A DNA stretch of 64,000 nucleotides from Ruania zhangjianzhongii (GCF_008000995.1 NZ_CP042828.1:806001-870000), one strand, 5' to 3'. Shown: positions 10,422 through 19,496, counted from the stretch's first letter. Numbers and translations are program-made. The notes: generated by a model not told the origin, from the sequence alone.

Positions 10422-11051
10422 GTGCCGGCCGCTTACCGCACGATCACCGGCGAGGCTGTCGCCGAGATCGAAGCCAAGCGCTCCGTGTTCCGCGCGACGC
10501 TCGCCCGGGCCGGCTCCGAGGAGCAGGCCCGGGCGCTGATCGAACGGGTGCGCTCGGCGCACCGGGATGCCCGGCATCACTGCACGGCCATGGTGATCGG
10601 TCCGCAGGGCCGTCTGCAGCGCACTAACGACGACGGTGAGCCGGCCGGGACTGCCGGCTCACCGATGCTTGAGGTGCTGCGCGGCGAGGATCTCTCGGAT
10701 GTGGTCGCGGTGGTCACCCGATGGTTCGGTGGCACTCTGCTCGGCACCGGGGGACTGGTGCGGGCCTACTCCGATGCGGTGCGGGCCGCGGTGGCGGGCG
10801 CCCAGGTGGTGCGGCGCGAGCCGGTGGAGATCTACCAGCTGGCCCTGCCGCATGCCGTCGCCGGCCGGGTGGAGCACGAGCTCCGCTCCCGGGGACTGGA
10901 CCTTCGCGTGGACTATGGGGAGCAGGCTGTCCTCCGGTTCGGGGTGGGTGTCGAGGAGGCCGACGGCGTAGCCGCCCTGGTTGCGCAGGTCACCGGGGGA
11001 GGGGTGTTGGGTGATCCGGTCGATTGCGGCTGGACCGACCACCCTGTCTGA
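10422..11051 (+). CDS. YigZ/IMPACT family protein
   Basis: 209 residues. The N-terminal UPF0029 domain carries the typical AKRSVFRATLAR, the DARHHCTAMVIG strand, RTNDDGEPAGTAGSPMLEVL and TRWFGGTLLGTGGLVRAYSDAV motifs. The C-terminal DUF1949-like half (EPVEIYQLALPHAVAGRVEH) completes the family architecture. The eukaryotic homologue IMPACT regulates GCN2; the bacterial role is not established. The GTG start at 10422 is six bases after asd, so it is likely transcribed with lysC-asd. Confidence 0.92.
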   Translation: MPAAYRTITGEAVAEIEAKRSVFRATLARAGSEEQARALIERVRSAHRDARHHCTAMVIGPQGRLQRTNDDGEPAGTAGSPMLEVLRGEDLSDVVAVVTRWFGGTLLGTGGLVRAYSDAVRAAVAGAQVVRREPVEIYQLALPHAVAGRVEHELRSRGLDLRVDYGEQAVLRFGVGVEEADGVAALVAQVTGGGVLGDPVDCGWTDHPV

Positions 11052-11309
11052 CCGGAAGCCCCTGCCCGCCCTCTGCCTGGACGCCGTCTTCCTGGACGCC
11101 GTCTGACTGGGCGCCCCAGCCCGCCCTCTGAACGGGCGCCCCAGCCCGCCCCCAACTTCGGGGACGCCCCGCGGTGCGGCGTGCGAGCCGATCGTGCCGC
11201 GCGATCGAGCGCGTGCGCGGGGTGACTATATGTTCGTGTAAGGGCTGTGTAAGGACGCCCTGGCAACGTCGAGGATGCCAACATCGTCTACCGAAAGGAA
11301 TGTCTGGTC
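11052..11309. repeat. Short tandem repeats downstream of yigZ, then promoter region of the I36 gene
   Basis: A 15-bp unit (CCTGGACGCCGTCTT) occurs twice in tandem at 11076-11105. A 17-bp unit (GGGCGCCCCAGCCCGCC) recurs at 11109 and 11134. The rest leads to the next gene, with an AT-richer patch (GACTATATGTTCG) near 11224-11236 that could hold a promoter and a GAAAGGAATG ribosome-site region before 11310. Confidence 0.5.
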
Positions 11310-11699
11310 ATGACCGCATCTCGAGTGCGCCGAACCCTCACCGGGGTCTTGGCGTCCTTGGCACTTTCCGTGACTGCCGTCGTCGGAGTCTCGGGTGCCG
11401 CTCAGGCCCAGGATGGGCCGAGCGCGCAGGCGACTCACGGCTGCCCCAGCGGCGCCGTGTGCATCTATCCCGACGACAGCTGGAACGGCGGCCAGCCGTC
11501 GCACGCCTTCTACAGCTACGGGGGCCACAACTTCTCCAACCAGTTCGGAGACCACCGCGTCTTCAACAACCAGCACAGTGGCGCCATGGCGTGGGTGTGC
11601 TGGGGCCAGGGCGGGACGTCGTGCCCGACCTACATCTGGCCCGGCTACTACCGGGACATGAACCTGACCCCGTTCAACTCCGTGCTGCTGACTCGGTAA
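11310..11699 (+). CDS. Secreted peptidase-inhibitor family I36-type protein
   Basis: 129 residues with a clear Sec signal peptide: RRT near the start, a hydrophobic stretch LTGVLASLALSVTAVVGVSG and an AQA cleavage site near residue 34. The mature part is a small Cys/Trp/Tyr-rich domain (CPSGAVCIYPDDSWNGG, FYSYGGHNFSNQFG, WVCWGQGGTSCPTYIWPGYY). This resembles the I36 / beta-gamma-crystallin-like proteins of streptomycetes, of which the Streptomyces metalloprotease inhibitor SMPI is the type. Whether it inhibits a protease is not shown. The start has a GAAAGGAA-containing leader. It stands alone. Confidence 0.78.
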   Translation: MTASRVRRTLTGVLASLALSVTAVVGVSGAAQAQDGPSAQATHGCPSGAVCIYPDDSWNGGQPSHAFYSYGGHNFSNQFGDHRVFNNQHSGAMAWVCWGQGGTSCPTYIWPGYYRDMNLTPFNSVLLTR

Positions 11700-11804
11700 T
11701 CGAACCTCACCCCTCGCGAGCTCTCGCCAGCGCGGCCGTACTGCGCGCCCATGCCGCGGGATCGAGCGCACGCGAGGGGTGGGCCAGGTCTACGCTCGAC
11801 CTCC

Positions 11805-12554
11805 ATGGCGACCTTCACCGGTGAAGACGATCTCGAACGGGCCCAGTTCCGCGGCACCAGCCTACGCGGGGCGCGGTTCGTGGCGTGCGACCTGTCCGGG
11901 GTGGTGGCCCGAGCGGTCGACCTGGACGGTGCCGACCTCGATTCGCCTTGGCTGATGGAGGGCGGTGCTTCGCTAACGGTCAATGGCGTGGATGTGGTGC
12001 CGTTCATCGAGGCCGAGCTGAACCGGCGCTTCCCCGGCCGGGAGCAGCGCCAGGCTGCCGACCCGGACGGGCTACGCAACGCCTGGGCGGCACTGGAACG
12101 GACCTGGACAACCACGATGGACCGGGCGGCGCAACTGCCTCCCGGCACCGTTGAGGTCTCGGTCGACGGCGAGTGGTCGTTCGCGCAGACGCTACGGCAC
12201 CTGGTGATGGCCACCGACACCTGGCTGGGTAAGGCCGTTCTGGAGCTTCAAAGCCCGTACCACCCGATCGGGCAGCCGGACGCCTCGTTCGGTGATCCGA
12301 GCTCGGTGTTCGACTCCGGTACGCCGCGATACCAGGACGTGCTCGAGGTCCGGGCAGCGCGGCAGGCGATGGTGCGCGACTTCCTCGCCACCGTGACCGC
12401 TGGCGAGCTCAACGCCGAGCGGCGCAACCCGCACGCTCCGCAGTACCCCGAGACCGTGCTGTCCTGCCTGCACACTATCCTCGAGGAGGAGTGGGCCCAC
12501 CACCAGTACGCGGTCCGGGACCTGACGGCGATCGAGAACGACGGCGCTCGCTGA
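11805..12554 (+). CDS. DinB-like protein with N-terminal pentapeptide-type repeats
   Basis: 249 residues. The first 45 residues show pentapeptide-like repeats (AQFRGTSLRGARFVACDLSG, then AVDLDGADLD). The rest is a DinB/DUF664-type four-helix bundle with spaced histidines (FAQTLRHLVMATDTWLGK; LHTILEEEWAHHQYAVRDL). DinB-fold proteins often bind a metal and act as thiol-dependent transferases, in actinobacteria sometimes with mycothiol. The substrate is unknown. The ATG at 11805 is chosen because the frame upstream looks non-coding. Confidence 0.75.
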   Translation: MATFTGEDDLERAQFRGTSLRGARFVACDLSGVVARAVDLDGADLDSPWLMEGGASLTVNGVDVVPFIEAELNRRFPGREQRQAADPDGLRNAWAALERTWTTTMDRAAQLPPGTVEVSVDGEWSFAQTLRHLVMATDTWLGKAVLELQSPYHPIGQPDASFGDPSSVFDSGTPRYQDVLEVRAARQAMVRDFLATVTAGELNAERRNPHAPQYPETVLSCLHTILEEEWAHHQYAVRDLTAIENDGAR

Positions 12555-12667
12555 TCCGATCCGCCGGTGCGGACCGGACTGCCTGTGCGGACGGTGCTGT
12601 TGCGGACGGTGCTGCCTGTGCCGACTGTGAAGCATGTGCGGATCGACCCGATCGTGTTCGCACACAC
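12555..12667. other. Convergent intergenic region with imperfect short repeats
   Basis: Between the DinB-like gene and the convergent MFS gene. It holds imperfect copies of TGCGGACGGTGCTG (near 12586 and 12602) and related CTGTGC(C/G)GAC pieces. There is no gene and no clear terminator hairpin. Confidence 0.4.
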
Positions 12668-14227
12668 TCAGCCGGCAGAACCGACTCGGTGGCCCTCCTC
12701 CTGGGCGCCGGGAACCGGTGGAGCCGGCACTCTGCGGAGCAACAGACCGGTACCGATGGCCGCGACCGCGAGCACGGCCGCGCCCACCAGTGCGGCGACC
12801 GTGAAGCCCTCGGTGTAGGCGGTGAAGGCCTGCTGGAGGAGCGGCGTGGCGAGATGCTCCGGCAGCTCCTGGGCAACGGCAACAGCACCTCCGATGGTGT
12901 CGGCCGCCGCAGCGCTCACCTGCTCGGCCACATCGGGGTGGTCAGTCATCGAGGTGCGGTAGACAGCCCCGGTGACGGTGCCCAGGACAGCGATGCCGAC
13001 TGCTCCGCCGAACTCGCTGCTCGTCTCGGCGAGCGCGGATGCGGCCCCGGCGTCCTCCGGTGGTGCGGTGGTCAGCACCAGGGAGGTCGCGAGGGTGGCG
13101 GTCAGGCCGACGCCGAGGGTCAGTGCGCTGTAGCCGGCGACGAGCATCCCGATGTGCGAGCTCGGGGTGACGAGGCTGATGCCGGCAAACCCACCGGCCG
13201 CGATCAGCAGCCCGAGCGGAACCAGCGTTCTGGCGGAGATCGTGCGCGCGAGCACGGAGGCACCTGCCACTCCGATGAAGCTGCCCGCCACCGTGGGCAG
13301 CATCCACACTGCGGCGGCGAACGGCGCGTAGTCCAGCACAGTCTGCGTGTAGCTCGCGGCCAGCAGCCCCATCCCGGCGGCGGCGAACACGACCGCACCA
13401 TTGGAGATGATCGAGCCCGCGAAGGCGGGACGTCGGAGCAGCCGGATGTCGATCATGGGCCGGTCGGCCTTCAGCTGGCGAGCAACGAAGAGCCCGCCGA
13501 AGCCGGCACCGATCACGATCGGCGCCACTGCGGTCCAATCCGCACCACGCTCGGCTGCCGTTTTGATGCCGTAGACCACGGGCAGGATGGACATCAGTGA
13601 CAGCACGGCGCTGAGGAGGTCGAACTTTCCTGGCGTCGGATCACGAGACTCGCGGATGAGTACCGGTGCCACGAGCAGCAGCAGCACCATCACGGGCACG
13701 TTGATCAAGAAGACCGAGCCCCACCAGAAGTGCTCCAGGAGGAGGCCGCCGACGATCGGGCCGACCGAGACCCCACCGATGAACGCACTGGTCCAGATGC
13801 CGACGGCGATGCGTCGCTGGGAGTCGTCGAGAAACATTCCGCGGATGAGCGAGAGGGTGGACGGCGCCAGGGTGGCGCCACCCAGACCGAGGAGCGCGCG
13901 TGCAGCAATCAACAGCTGGGCACTGGTGGCAAAGGCGGCCAGCGCCGACGCAGCGCCGAACGCCGCCGCCCCGATGAGCAGCAGTCTGCGCCGCCCGATC
14001 CTGTCGCCGAGGCTACCCATGGTGATCAGCAGTCCCGCCATCATGAAGCCGTAGATGTCCATGATCCAGAGGAACTGGGTGGCGCTCGGCTGCAGATCGG
14101 CACTGATCCACGGCGAAGCCATGAACAGCACCGACAGGTCCATCGAGGCCAGGAGCGCGGGGAGCACGAGCACCGCCATGCCGAGCCAGTCCCGGACCGA
14201 GGCCTGGGTGGGCATTGACCCGCTCAT
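12668..14227 (-). CDS. MFS drug exporter, DHA2 (14-TM) type
   Basis: 519 residues, about 14 hydrophobic segments. The motif A loop is GSLGDRIGRRRLLLIG after TM2. Motif C-like sequence (GGVSVGPIVGGLLLEHFWWGSVFLINVP) marks it as a drug:H+ antiporter of the QacA/SmvA/EmrB group. The ATG at 14227 overlaps the stop of the amidohydrolase gene (ATGA), so the pair is coupled. The divergent GntR-TetR regulator next to this operon is the likely controller. The substrate is unknown. Confidence 0.9.
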   Translation of the reverse strand: MSGSMPTQASVRDWLGMAVLVLPALLASMDLSVLFMASPWISADLQPSATQFLWIMDIYGFMMAGLLITMGSLGDRIGRRRLLLIGAAAFGAASALAAFATSAQLLIAARALLGLGGATLAPSTLSLIRGMFLDDSQRRIAVGIWTSAFIGGVSVGPIVGGLLLEHFWWGSVFLINVPVMVLLLLVAPVLIRESRDPTPGKFDLLSAVLSLMSILPVVYGIKTAAERGADWTAVAPIVIGAGFGGLFVARQLKADRPMIDIRLLRRPAFAGSIISNGAVVFAAAGMGLLAASYTQTVLDYAPFAAAVWMLPTVAGSFIGVAGASVLARTISARTLVPLGLLIAAGGFAGISLVTPSSHIGMLVAGYSALTLGVGLTATLATSLVLTTAPPEDAGAASALAETSSEFGGAVGIAVLGTVTGAVYRTSMTDHPDVAEQVSAAAADTIGGAVAVAQELPEHLATPLLQQAFTAYTEGFTVAALVGAAVLAVAAIGTGLLLRRVPAPPVPGAQEEGHRVGSAG

Positions 14228-15624
14228 CGAGCACCGCCCGCGATGCTCTTTGCGGTCGCCAGCAGCCTGGCCCGTTCCTCGGGACCGATGTGGTGGCCAT
14301 CGACCATGACGGTGTGGATGCGCTGGGTGTTGCGGATGTCGGCTAGAGGATCGGCATCAAGGATGAGCAGATCCGCGACCCGCCCGGCTTGGACAGTGCC
14401 TGCCCAGTGGTCGCGGCCCAGGTACCTGGCCGGTTCCAGGGTGGCGCACTGCAGCGCCCGGAGCGGGGACAGGCCGGCAGCGACGAGTTCCGCCAGCTCG
14501 GTGTGCAGGCTGAACCCCGGAATCAGGCCGGGCGCTACCGAGTCGGTCCCGGCGAGCAGACGCACTCCCGCCTGCTCCATCGCGCCCACCGTCGCGCGCC
14601 GCCACTGGAGCAGCTCGCGTCCCCGGGCCGCCTCCTGCACGGATCGACCACCGTTGCAGTAGATGTGCGTCCGCAGGAAGTCCCAGGACTCCGGGGTGTG
14701 CGGAACCAGGTACTCCATCCTGGGGTCGCCGAGCGTGATCAAGTCCGGCCGGTCGACCACTGCGTGCACGGCGAGGGTCGGCGTGTAGGCGACCTCCGCG
14801 GCGACCAGGCGCTCGAAGACGCCGGCCGCGCGGGCAGGGTCGTAGGCCGCGACCGCCTCCCACTCGATCTCGCTGACCCGCTTCATCCAGCTGCCCAGGT
14901 GGAACTCGGGGGACGTCTCGATCCGGGCCATGGCCGCCTCGAGCCGCTCGATCTGCGGCGAGGCCGCTGGCCAGAGGCCACCGAACATGTGCTCGAAGGA
15001 ACGCTGACCAGATTCGATCTGCTCGCCGAACGGCACGTTGTCCGACCGGTGGCCGGCCACCACGATGTCTCGCCGGCGCGCCTCGGCAAGGATCGCCCAG
15101 TAGGCATCCGGGGCCAGCCGCGAGTACACCTTGATGAAGTCCGCCCCAGCCTCGATCGCCTCGGCCACCGCTCGGCGCGCCTGTTCGGGCGAGGTGATCG
15201 TCACCACCGGCGCATCAGGGACATCGGACCAGAGGGCGGGGGCGCCGTCGAGGAGCTGGCTGGCGATGGTCATCCGCGGCCCGAGCAGCTCGCCGGACTC
15301 GATCTTCTGCCGAATCTGGTGCAGCACCGGCCGCCCCCACATCTCCCGGACGGCGGTCACGCCGTTGGCGATGTACAAGCTGGCGAAGTGCCTGGGGTCC
15401 TCGGTCTCAGACTCACTGTGCACATGCATATCGGTGAGTCCTGGGATGAGGTGCTTGCCGTGGACGTCATGCACCTGCACACCCGCCGGGACGGGCACCT
15501 GCGCGGCGGGCCCCACGGTGGTGATCATCCGGTCGGCGACTATCACGGTCTGGTTCGGGCGCGGCGGGGCGCCGGTGGCGTCGACCACCGTAGCGCCCAC
15601 GTAGGCGTGTAGTTGAGCGGTCAT
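14224..15624 (-). CDS. Amidohydrolase family metal-dependent hydrolase
   Basis: 466 residues from the chosen ATG at 15624 (MTAQLHAYVG). The frame stays open 23 codons further but without a better start. Metal-site motifs of the imidazolonepropionase/aryldialkylphosphatase-like amidohydrolases are visible: HVHSES after GLTDM, a lysine in DFIKVYSR, GHRSD, RSFEHMF and the final aspartate in LAGTDSVAPG. The substrate is unknown. No signal peptide was seen, so it is probably cytoplasmic. First gene of a two-gene operon with the exporter, which suggests hydrolysis of an imported or toxic compound. Confidence 0.85.
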   Translation of the reverse strand: MTAQLHAYVGATVVDATGAPPRPNQTVIVADRMITTVGPAAQVPVPAGVQVHDVHGKHLIPGLTDMHVHSESETEDPRHFASLYIANGVTAVREMWGRPVLHQIRQKIESGELLGPRMTIASQLLDGAPALWSDVPDAPVVTITSPEQARRAVAEAIEAGADFIKVYSRLAPDAYWAILAEARRRDIVVAGHRSDNVPFGEQIESGQRSFEHMFGGLWPAASPQIERLEAAMARIETSPEFHLGSWMKRVSEIEWEAVAAYDPARAAGVFERLVAAEVAYTPTLAVHAVVDRPDLITLGDPRMEYLVPHTPESWDFLRTHIYCNGGRSVQEAARGRELLQWRRATVGAMEQAGVRLLAGTDSVAPGLIPGFSLHTELAELVAAGLSPLRALQCATLEPARYLGRDHWAGTVQAGRVADLLILDADPLADIRNTQRIHTVMVDGHHIGPEERARLLATAKSIAGGAR

Positions 15625-15758
15625 GCGTACACCGTATTGATGTACTAGCCCCGAACCAGAGGGAGGCAGTGCACCGCATCGGGCCTCCACCAAAGCGCAC
15701 TATCAGCTGACCGGAACGGAGCTGGCCGCCGGCCAACTGCACTAGTACGATCGGGAGG
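15625..15758. promoter_or_regulatory. Divergent promoter region with paired GTACTAG sites
   Basis: Between the amidohydrolase operon and the GntR-TetR gene. GTACTAG occurs at 15642-15648, and CTAGTAC, its reverse complement, at 15742-15748. The second is embedded in ACTAGTAC and overlaps a -10-like TACGAT at 15746-15751, only eight bases before the GTG start. The layout fits a regulator that represses both its own gene and the divergent operon. Binding is inferred. Confidence 0.55.
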
Positions 15759-16664
15759 GTGTCCGCACCGCACCAGCAGCCCTCGCAGCGCATTGCGGCA
15801 GCACTGCGAGAGAAGATCACCACCGGCGAGCTCCGCCCCGGTGATCGGGTTCCGTCCACCCGCCAGCTGGTCCGTGACTGGGGAGTGGCGATGGCGACGG
15901 CGAGTCGTGCCCTTGCCCTGCTCCAGGAGGAGGGCATGGTGACCTCCCGGACGGGTTCGGGCACAGTGGTCCGTGGCACCCCGGCGCCGGCTCCGCCACC
16001 CCTGACCCGCACGCGCATCCTCGCGGTAGCGGTCCGGCTCGCCGACCGCGAGGGCCTGGAGGCGGTGTCGATGCGCCGACTGGCCGGTGCACTGAAAGTG
16101 GCACCGATGTCGCTCTACCGGTACGTCGCCGGTCGCGATGAGCTGGAGACGTTGATGGTCCGGGCGGTGTTCCGGTCCAGCCCGCTGCCCGACCCGATGC
16201 CGCCAGGGTGGCGGCGGCGACTGGAAACGGTCTATCAGCTGCAGTGGCAGCTGTACCGGTCCCACCCCTGGCTAGCCGAGCTGACCTTGGTGACCCGCCC
16301 ACCACTCGCGCCGGAGGCGATGCTGCACACCGAATGGACGCTTGAAGCGCTCGCCGAGCTGCCGTTGGACCGAGCGGCACGGATCCGCACGGCACTGGCC
16401 CTGCCGGCCCTGGTGCACGGCCTGGCGCTGGGAGCTCTGCACGAGGTCCGAGCCGAGCAGCTGAGCCACCTGCGCAACGAGGAGTGGTGGGCGACCATCG
16501 AGGCCGAGGCAGCCGAGATGCTCCTGGGTCCCGACTTCCCCCGACTTGGCGAACTCGATGCGTTCCCGGCCCACGCCTTCGGCCTCACCGGGCTGGACGA
16601 GGCGTTCGAGCTCGCGCTCGGGCACTACCTGGACGGACTGGCGGCCTGGCATCCCGCACCTTGA
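15759..16664 (+). CDS. GntR-TetR fusion transcriptional regulator
   Basis: 301 residues with two DNA-binding modules. Residues about 8-75 form a GntR winged helix (IAAALREKITTGELRPGDRVPSTRQLVRDWGV). After a short APAPPP linker, residues about 85-130 form a TetR helix-turn-helix (RTRILAVAVRLADREGLEAVSMRRLAGAL, YRYVAGRDEL). The C-terminal part is a TetR-like ligand-binding/dimer domain. It faces an amidohydrolase-exporter operon, so it probably senses that operon's substrate. The GTG start follows a TCGGGAGG ribosome site. The two-HTH fusion exists elsewhere in actinobacteria but is uncommon. Confidence 0.87.
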   Translation: MSAPHQQPSQRIAAALREKITTGELRPGDRVPSTRQLVRDWGVAMATASRALALLQEEGMVTSRTGSGTVVRGTPAPAPPPLTRTRILAVAVRLADREGLEAVSMRRLAGALKVAPMSLYRYVAGRDELETLMVRAVFRSSPLPDPMPPGWRRRLETVYQLQWQLYRSHPWLAELTLVTRPPLAPEAMLHTEWTLEALAELPLDRAARIRTALALPALVHGLALGALHEVRAEQLSHLRNEEWWATIEAEAAEMLLGPDFPRLGELDAFPAHAFGLTGLDEAFELALGHYLDGLAAWHPAP

Positions 16665-16752
16665 CCGCGGCGCGGTACCTCGATCGCAGGGAGCGCTTCG
16701 CTCAGGGCTGGATCGGGCGCTCGCGCTCGGAGTCGCCGGCGGTGCCGCAGCG

Positions 16753-18555
16753 TCAGCCGCCGAGGTGCCGGGCCACGAAGTCGAGCTCGAGGTGCATCTG
16801 CCGCACACGCTCGTCGTCGACCATCGAGGAGTGCCCGGCATCGTAGGTGTCCAGCTCCACGGTGCCGCCGTGCTCGCGCAGCATGCCGACATAGTTCTCG
16901 ATCTGCCGCAGCGGGCAGCGCGGATCGTTCTTCCCGGCCAGGATCAGCACCGGCGCTGCCACCTGGCCCACATAGGTCAGCGGTGAGGACCGCCGGTAGG
17001 CCTCCGGCGCCTCGGCCGGCGACCCGCCGAACAAGGACCGGTCGAACGCCTTCAACGACTCCGTCTCGTCGGCGTAGGCGGCCTCGTAGTCAGCCACCGG
17101 AACTCCCGCCAGGCCGAGCCGCCATCGCTCCGGCTGGATGCCCAGCCCCAGCAGCACCAGGTACCCGCCCCAGGAGGCGCCGGCCAGGATCGACCGGTCG
17201 CGGTCCAGCACCCCCTCAGCGCAGAGCGCTTCGTGCACGGCGGCGATATCGGCCAGCTCGGTGTGCCCCACCTGCCCGGTGAGCGCGTCCCGCCAGGCAC
17301 TGCCGTACCCGGTCGAGCCCCGGTAGTTCACCGAGAGCACCGCGTAGCCGTGGTCCACCCAGGCCGCGGCATAGGGGGAGAAGGAGTCGGAGTCGTGCGC
17401 GCTCGGCCCACCGTGCACGTCCACCACCACCGGGCAAGGCGCACTCACCCCTGGCGGGCGGCGCAGCAGCGCATGGATCCGCCCGCCGGGGCCGTCCGCC
17501 CACACATCCTCCACGCCCACCGACGGCGGCACCCAGCTCCCGCTCAGCTGCACCAGCGCCTGCCCGCTGCGGCCGCTGATCACCTCCCGCGGTTCGCCCG
17601 CCGAGGACCGCGCCACCCAGACATCCCCGTCCGGGCGGGCGGTCGCCGCTGAGACCGTGCCGATCGCCGAACCGACCTGCCGCACCGACCCATCGGCCAG
17701 GTCGTAGCGGTAGAGCAGGGTCCGGGCCTCATGGTCGATCGCCACCAGCACCGACCGGCAGTCCGGGTACCAGTGCGCATCCGCCACATCTCCCGGCAAC
17801 CCCAGGTCCAACGGCCGGAGCAGGGAGGTGGCGACGTCCCAGATCATCAGCCGGGCATACCCGGTGCGCTCATGACTGACCAGCAGCCGGGTATCACCCG
17901 GGCGCGGTGCGAACGCCAACGCCCACAGACCAAGGCCGGGTCCGTCGTCGAGCTCGGCCACCGGAGCACCGGTGTCCACCCGCAGCACCCGCAGCGCCGG
18001 GTGGATGGAGTCGCCGCGCTCGGAGTGCTCGATCGCCACCAGGTTGCCGTCCTGGCTCAGCGCTGCCACCTCGGCATCCTGCCGGTGCGCGTACAGCAGC
18101 CGCGGTTCGGTACCGGCCGAGACCGGGCCCACATACACAGCATGGATCTGCGTGCCGTAGCTCTCGTCGCTGCGGCCGATGACGGCGGTCCCGTCGGCGG
18201 CGAGCAGCAGTCCGGCGTCGTAGGCCGCGGGCAGGGCGATCGGACGCTGGGTACGAGTCTGTGCCGGGGAGTCGAACGGCTGGCGCCGCCAGACCCCGTG
18301 CTCGTTGCCGTCGGTGTCGTCGAACCACCAGACCCAGTCCCCGCGCGGGTCGATGAGGGCCTCGGTGGTGCCCTGCGGCCGGTCGGTGGCGCGCACCATC
18401 CGTTGCGCCGACGGCGTCCAGGAGTGCACCTGCTGCACCCCGCCCGCCGTGGCAACCACCACGGCGCGATCCGGATTCAGCGTGGCCCAGTCCGGCAGGG
18501 CGACCCGCCGGGCCCGGAACCGCCGCTCCCAGTCCGGCGGCGGCCAGTCGGTCAC
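16753..18555 (-). CDS. S9 family (prolyl oligopeptidase-type) serine peptidase
   Basis: 600 residues. The N-terminal two thirds is a beta-propeller-like region with repeated WxxDTDGNEHGVWR / LRVLRVDTG strands. The C-terminal alpha/beta-hydrolase domain has VVDVHGGPSAHD, the nucleophile elbow GASWGG, the acid AGKNDPRCP and the histidine in DAGHSSM. No signal peptide, so probably cytoplasmic. The GTG start overlaps the stop of copC (GTGA). The link to CopC is positional only. Length and motifs are normal for acylaminoacyl/dipeptidyl peptidases of S9. Confidence 0.92.
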   Translation of the reverse strand: MTDWPPPDWERRFRARRVALPDWATLNPDRAVVVATAGGVQQVHSWTPSAQRMVRATDRPQGTTEALIDPRGDWVWWFDDTDGNEHGVWRRQPFDSPAQTRTQRPIALPAAYDAGLLLAADGTAVIGRSDESYGTQIHAVYVGPVSAGTEPRLLYAHRQDAEVAALSQDGNLVAIEHSERGDSIHPALRVLRVDTGAPVAELDDGPGLGLWALAFAPRPGDTRLLVSHERTGYARLMIWDVATSLLRPLDLGLPGDVADAHWYPDCRSVLVAIDHEARTLLYRYDLADGSVRQVGSAIGTVSAATARPDGDVWVARSSAGEPREVISGRSGQALVQLSGSWVPPSVGVEDVWADGPGGRIHALLRRPPGVSAPCPVVVDVHGGPSAHDSDSFSPYAAAWVDHGYAVLSVNYRGSTGYGSAWRDALTGQVGHTELADIAAVHEALCAEGVLDRDRSILAGASWGGYLVLLGLGIQPERWRLGLAGVPVADYEAAYADETESLKAFDRSLFGGSPAEAPEAYRRSSPLTYVGQVAAPVLILAGKNDPRCPLRQIENYVGMLREHGGTVELDTYDAGHSSMVDDERVRQMHLELDFVARHLGG

Positions 18556-19271
18556 TGCTGCCTGCGCATCCGCACGATCAGAGCGGTGACGCCACCGATC
18601 ACGGCCAGCGCGATGACCACGAAGATCGCGATCTGAGCACCGGATGTGCCGCCGTCGTCCGCGGTACCTGCCCCGGCCTGCGCATCGGCGGCATCAGAGG
18701 CATCCGCCTCGGCCTGGTCACCCTCGCTGCCGTCGCTGCCGTTCTCCCCAGCGCCGGCGTCCTCGGACGCCGTGGCATCGTCCGGGCTCTCGCTCGGCGG
18801 TTCCTCACTCTCGGCCGCCTCCTCAGTGGGCTCCTCTGCGCCGGCACCACCGGTCGCCGCACTCTCGGTCAGGGTGAAGGTCAGCTCGCCGTCGATCGGG
18901 TGCCCGTCCGCGGAGACCGCCCGCCAGGTGACGCTGTACTGGCCGGCGGCCAGCTCGTCGGACAGCTGCCGGGTCACCTCGGCACCGTCGATCTCGGTCT
19001 CCCCGCCCGCGGCGTCCTCACCGTCCGGTCCGGAGATCACGATGTCCGTGCCCAGATCGGTGATGTTCTCGTTGAAGGTCAGCACGACGGCGTCCGGCGC
19101 CTCGTCGAGCTCGGCCCCGTCCTCGGGGGTCGACGAGAGCAGAGACGAGTGCGCTGCCGCCGGGAGTGCGGTCAGCCCAGCGAGCAGCAGGGCGCCGAAC
19201 GTCGCCAGAGCGAGCAGCGGGAGCAGCCGGAAGGTGGGCCGCTGGTGAGCGACAGCGGAGTGGAGGGCCAT
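18552..19271 (-). CDS. CopC domain protein, exported and C-terminally anchored
   Basis: 239 residues. An N-terminal signal peptide (LLPLLALATFGALLLAGLTALPAAA) is followed by the mature N-terminus AHSSLLSSTPEDG. The first His, DGHPIDGELTF and nearby residues are the typical copper ligands of CopC. The CopC domain spans about 40-130. A Glu/Ser/Asp-rich linker and a C-terminal membrane helix (IAIFVVIALAVIGGVTALIV) with MRRQQ anchor follow. This is a known actinobacterial CopC layout. No CopD is present here. Operon with the S9 peptidase. Confidence 0.88.
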   Translation of the reverse strand: MALHSAVAHQRPTFRLLPLLALATFGALLLAGLTALPAAAHSSLLSSTPEDGAELDEAPDAVVLTFNENITDLGTDIVISGPDGEDAAGGETEIDGAEVTRQLSDELAAGQYSVTWRAVSADGHPIDGELTFTLTESAATGGAGAEEPTEEAAESEEPPSESPDDATASEDAGAGENGSDGSEGDQAEADASDAADAQAGAGTADDGGTSGAQIAIFVVIALAVIGGVTALIVRMRRQQ

Positions 19272-19273
19272 GG

Positions 19274-19364
19274 CACCAGCCTACGACCGACGGCGGGGGC
19301 CACTGCACCAGCCGACGACCGACCAAGGAGCCCACCAGTCGACGACCGACCGCGGGGGCCACTG
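19274..19364. repeat. Three imperfect tandem units upstream of copC
   Basis: Units start with CACCAG at 19274, 19306 and 19333 and are 32, 27 and 32 bp long. They share CGACGACCGACC and GCGGGGGCCACTG (the middle unit lacks the latter). They lie directly upstream of the copC start and in the copC/prpD divergent region. No role can be assigned. Confidence 0.7.
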
Positions 19365-19399
19365 CACCACTGAATCGAGACCCTCGCGCCACCCCTCCC

Positions 19400-19457
19400 G
19401 CGTTCGAACACCCTTAGCGCATGGGAACCAGGGTGTACAGGGTGGTTCGAATGCGCG
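19400..19457. promoter_or_regulatory. Inverted repeat in the prpD promoter region
   Basis: Two TTCGAA-centred arms face each other: GCGTTCGAACACCCTT at 19400-19415 and GGGTGGTTCGAATGCGCG at about 19440-19457. With small gaps they pair as an inverted repeat about 58 bp across, 40 bases before the prpD start. It is a plausible operator for a propionate-responsive regulator. No regulator gene for it lies in this window. Confidence 0.45.
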
Positions 19458-19496
19458 AAGCGTGTTCCAATGCGGATCAAGAGAAGGGAACCCCAT

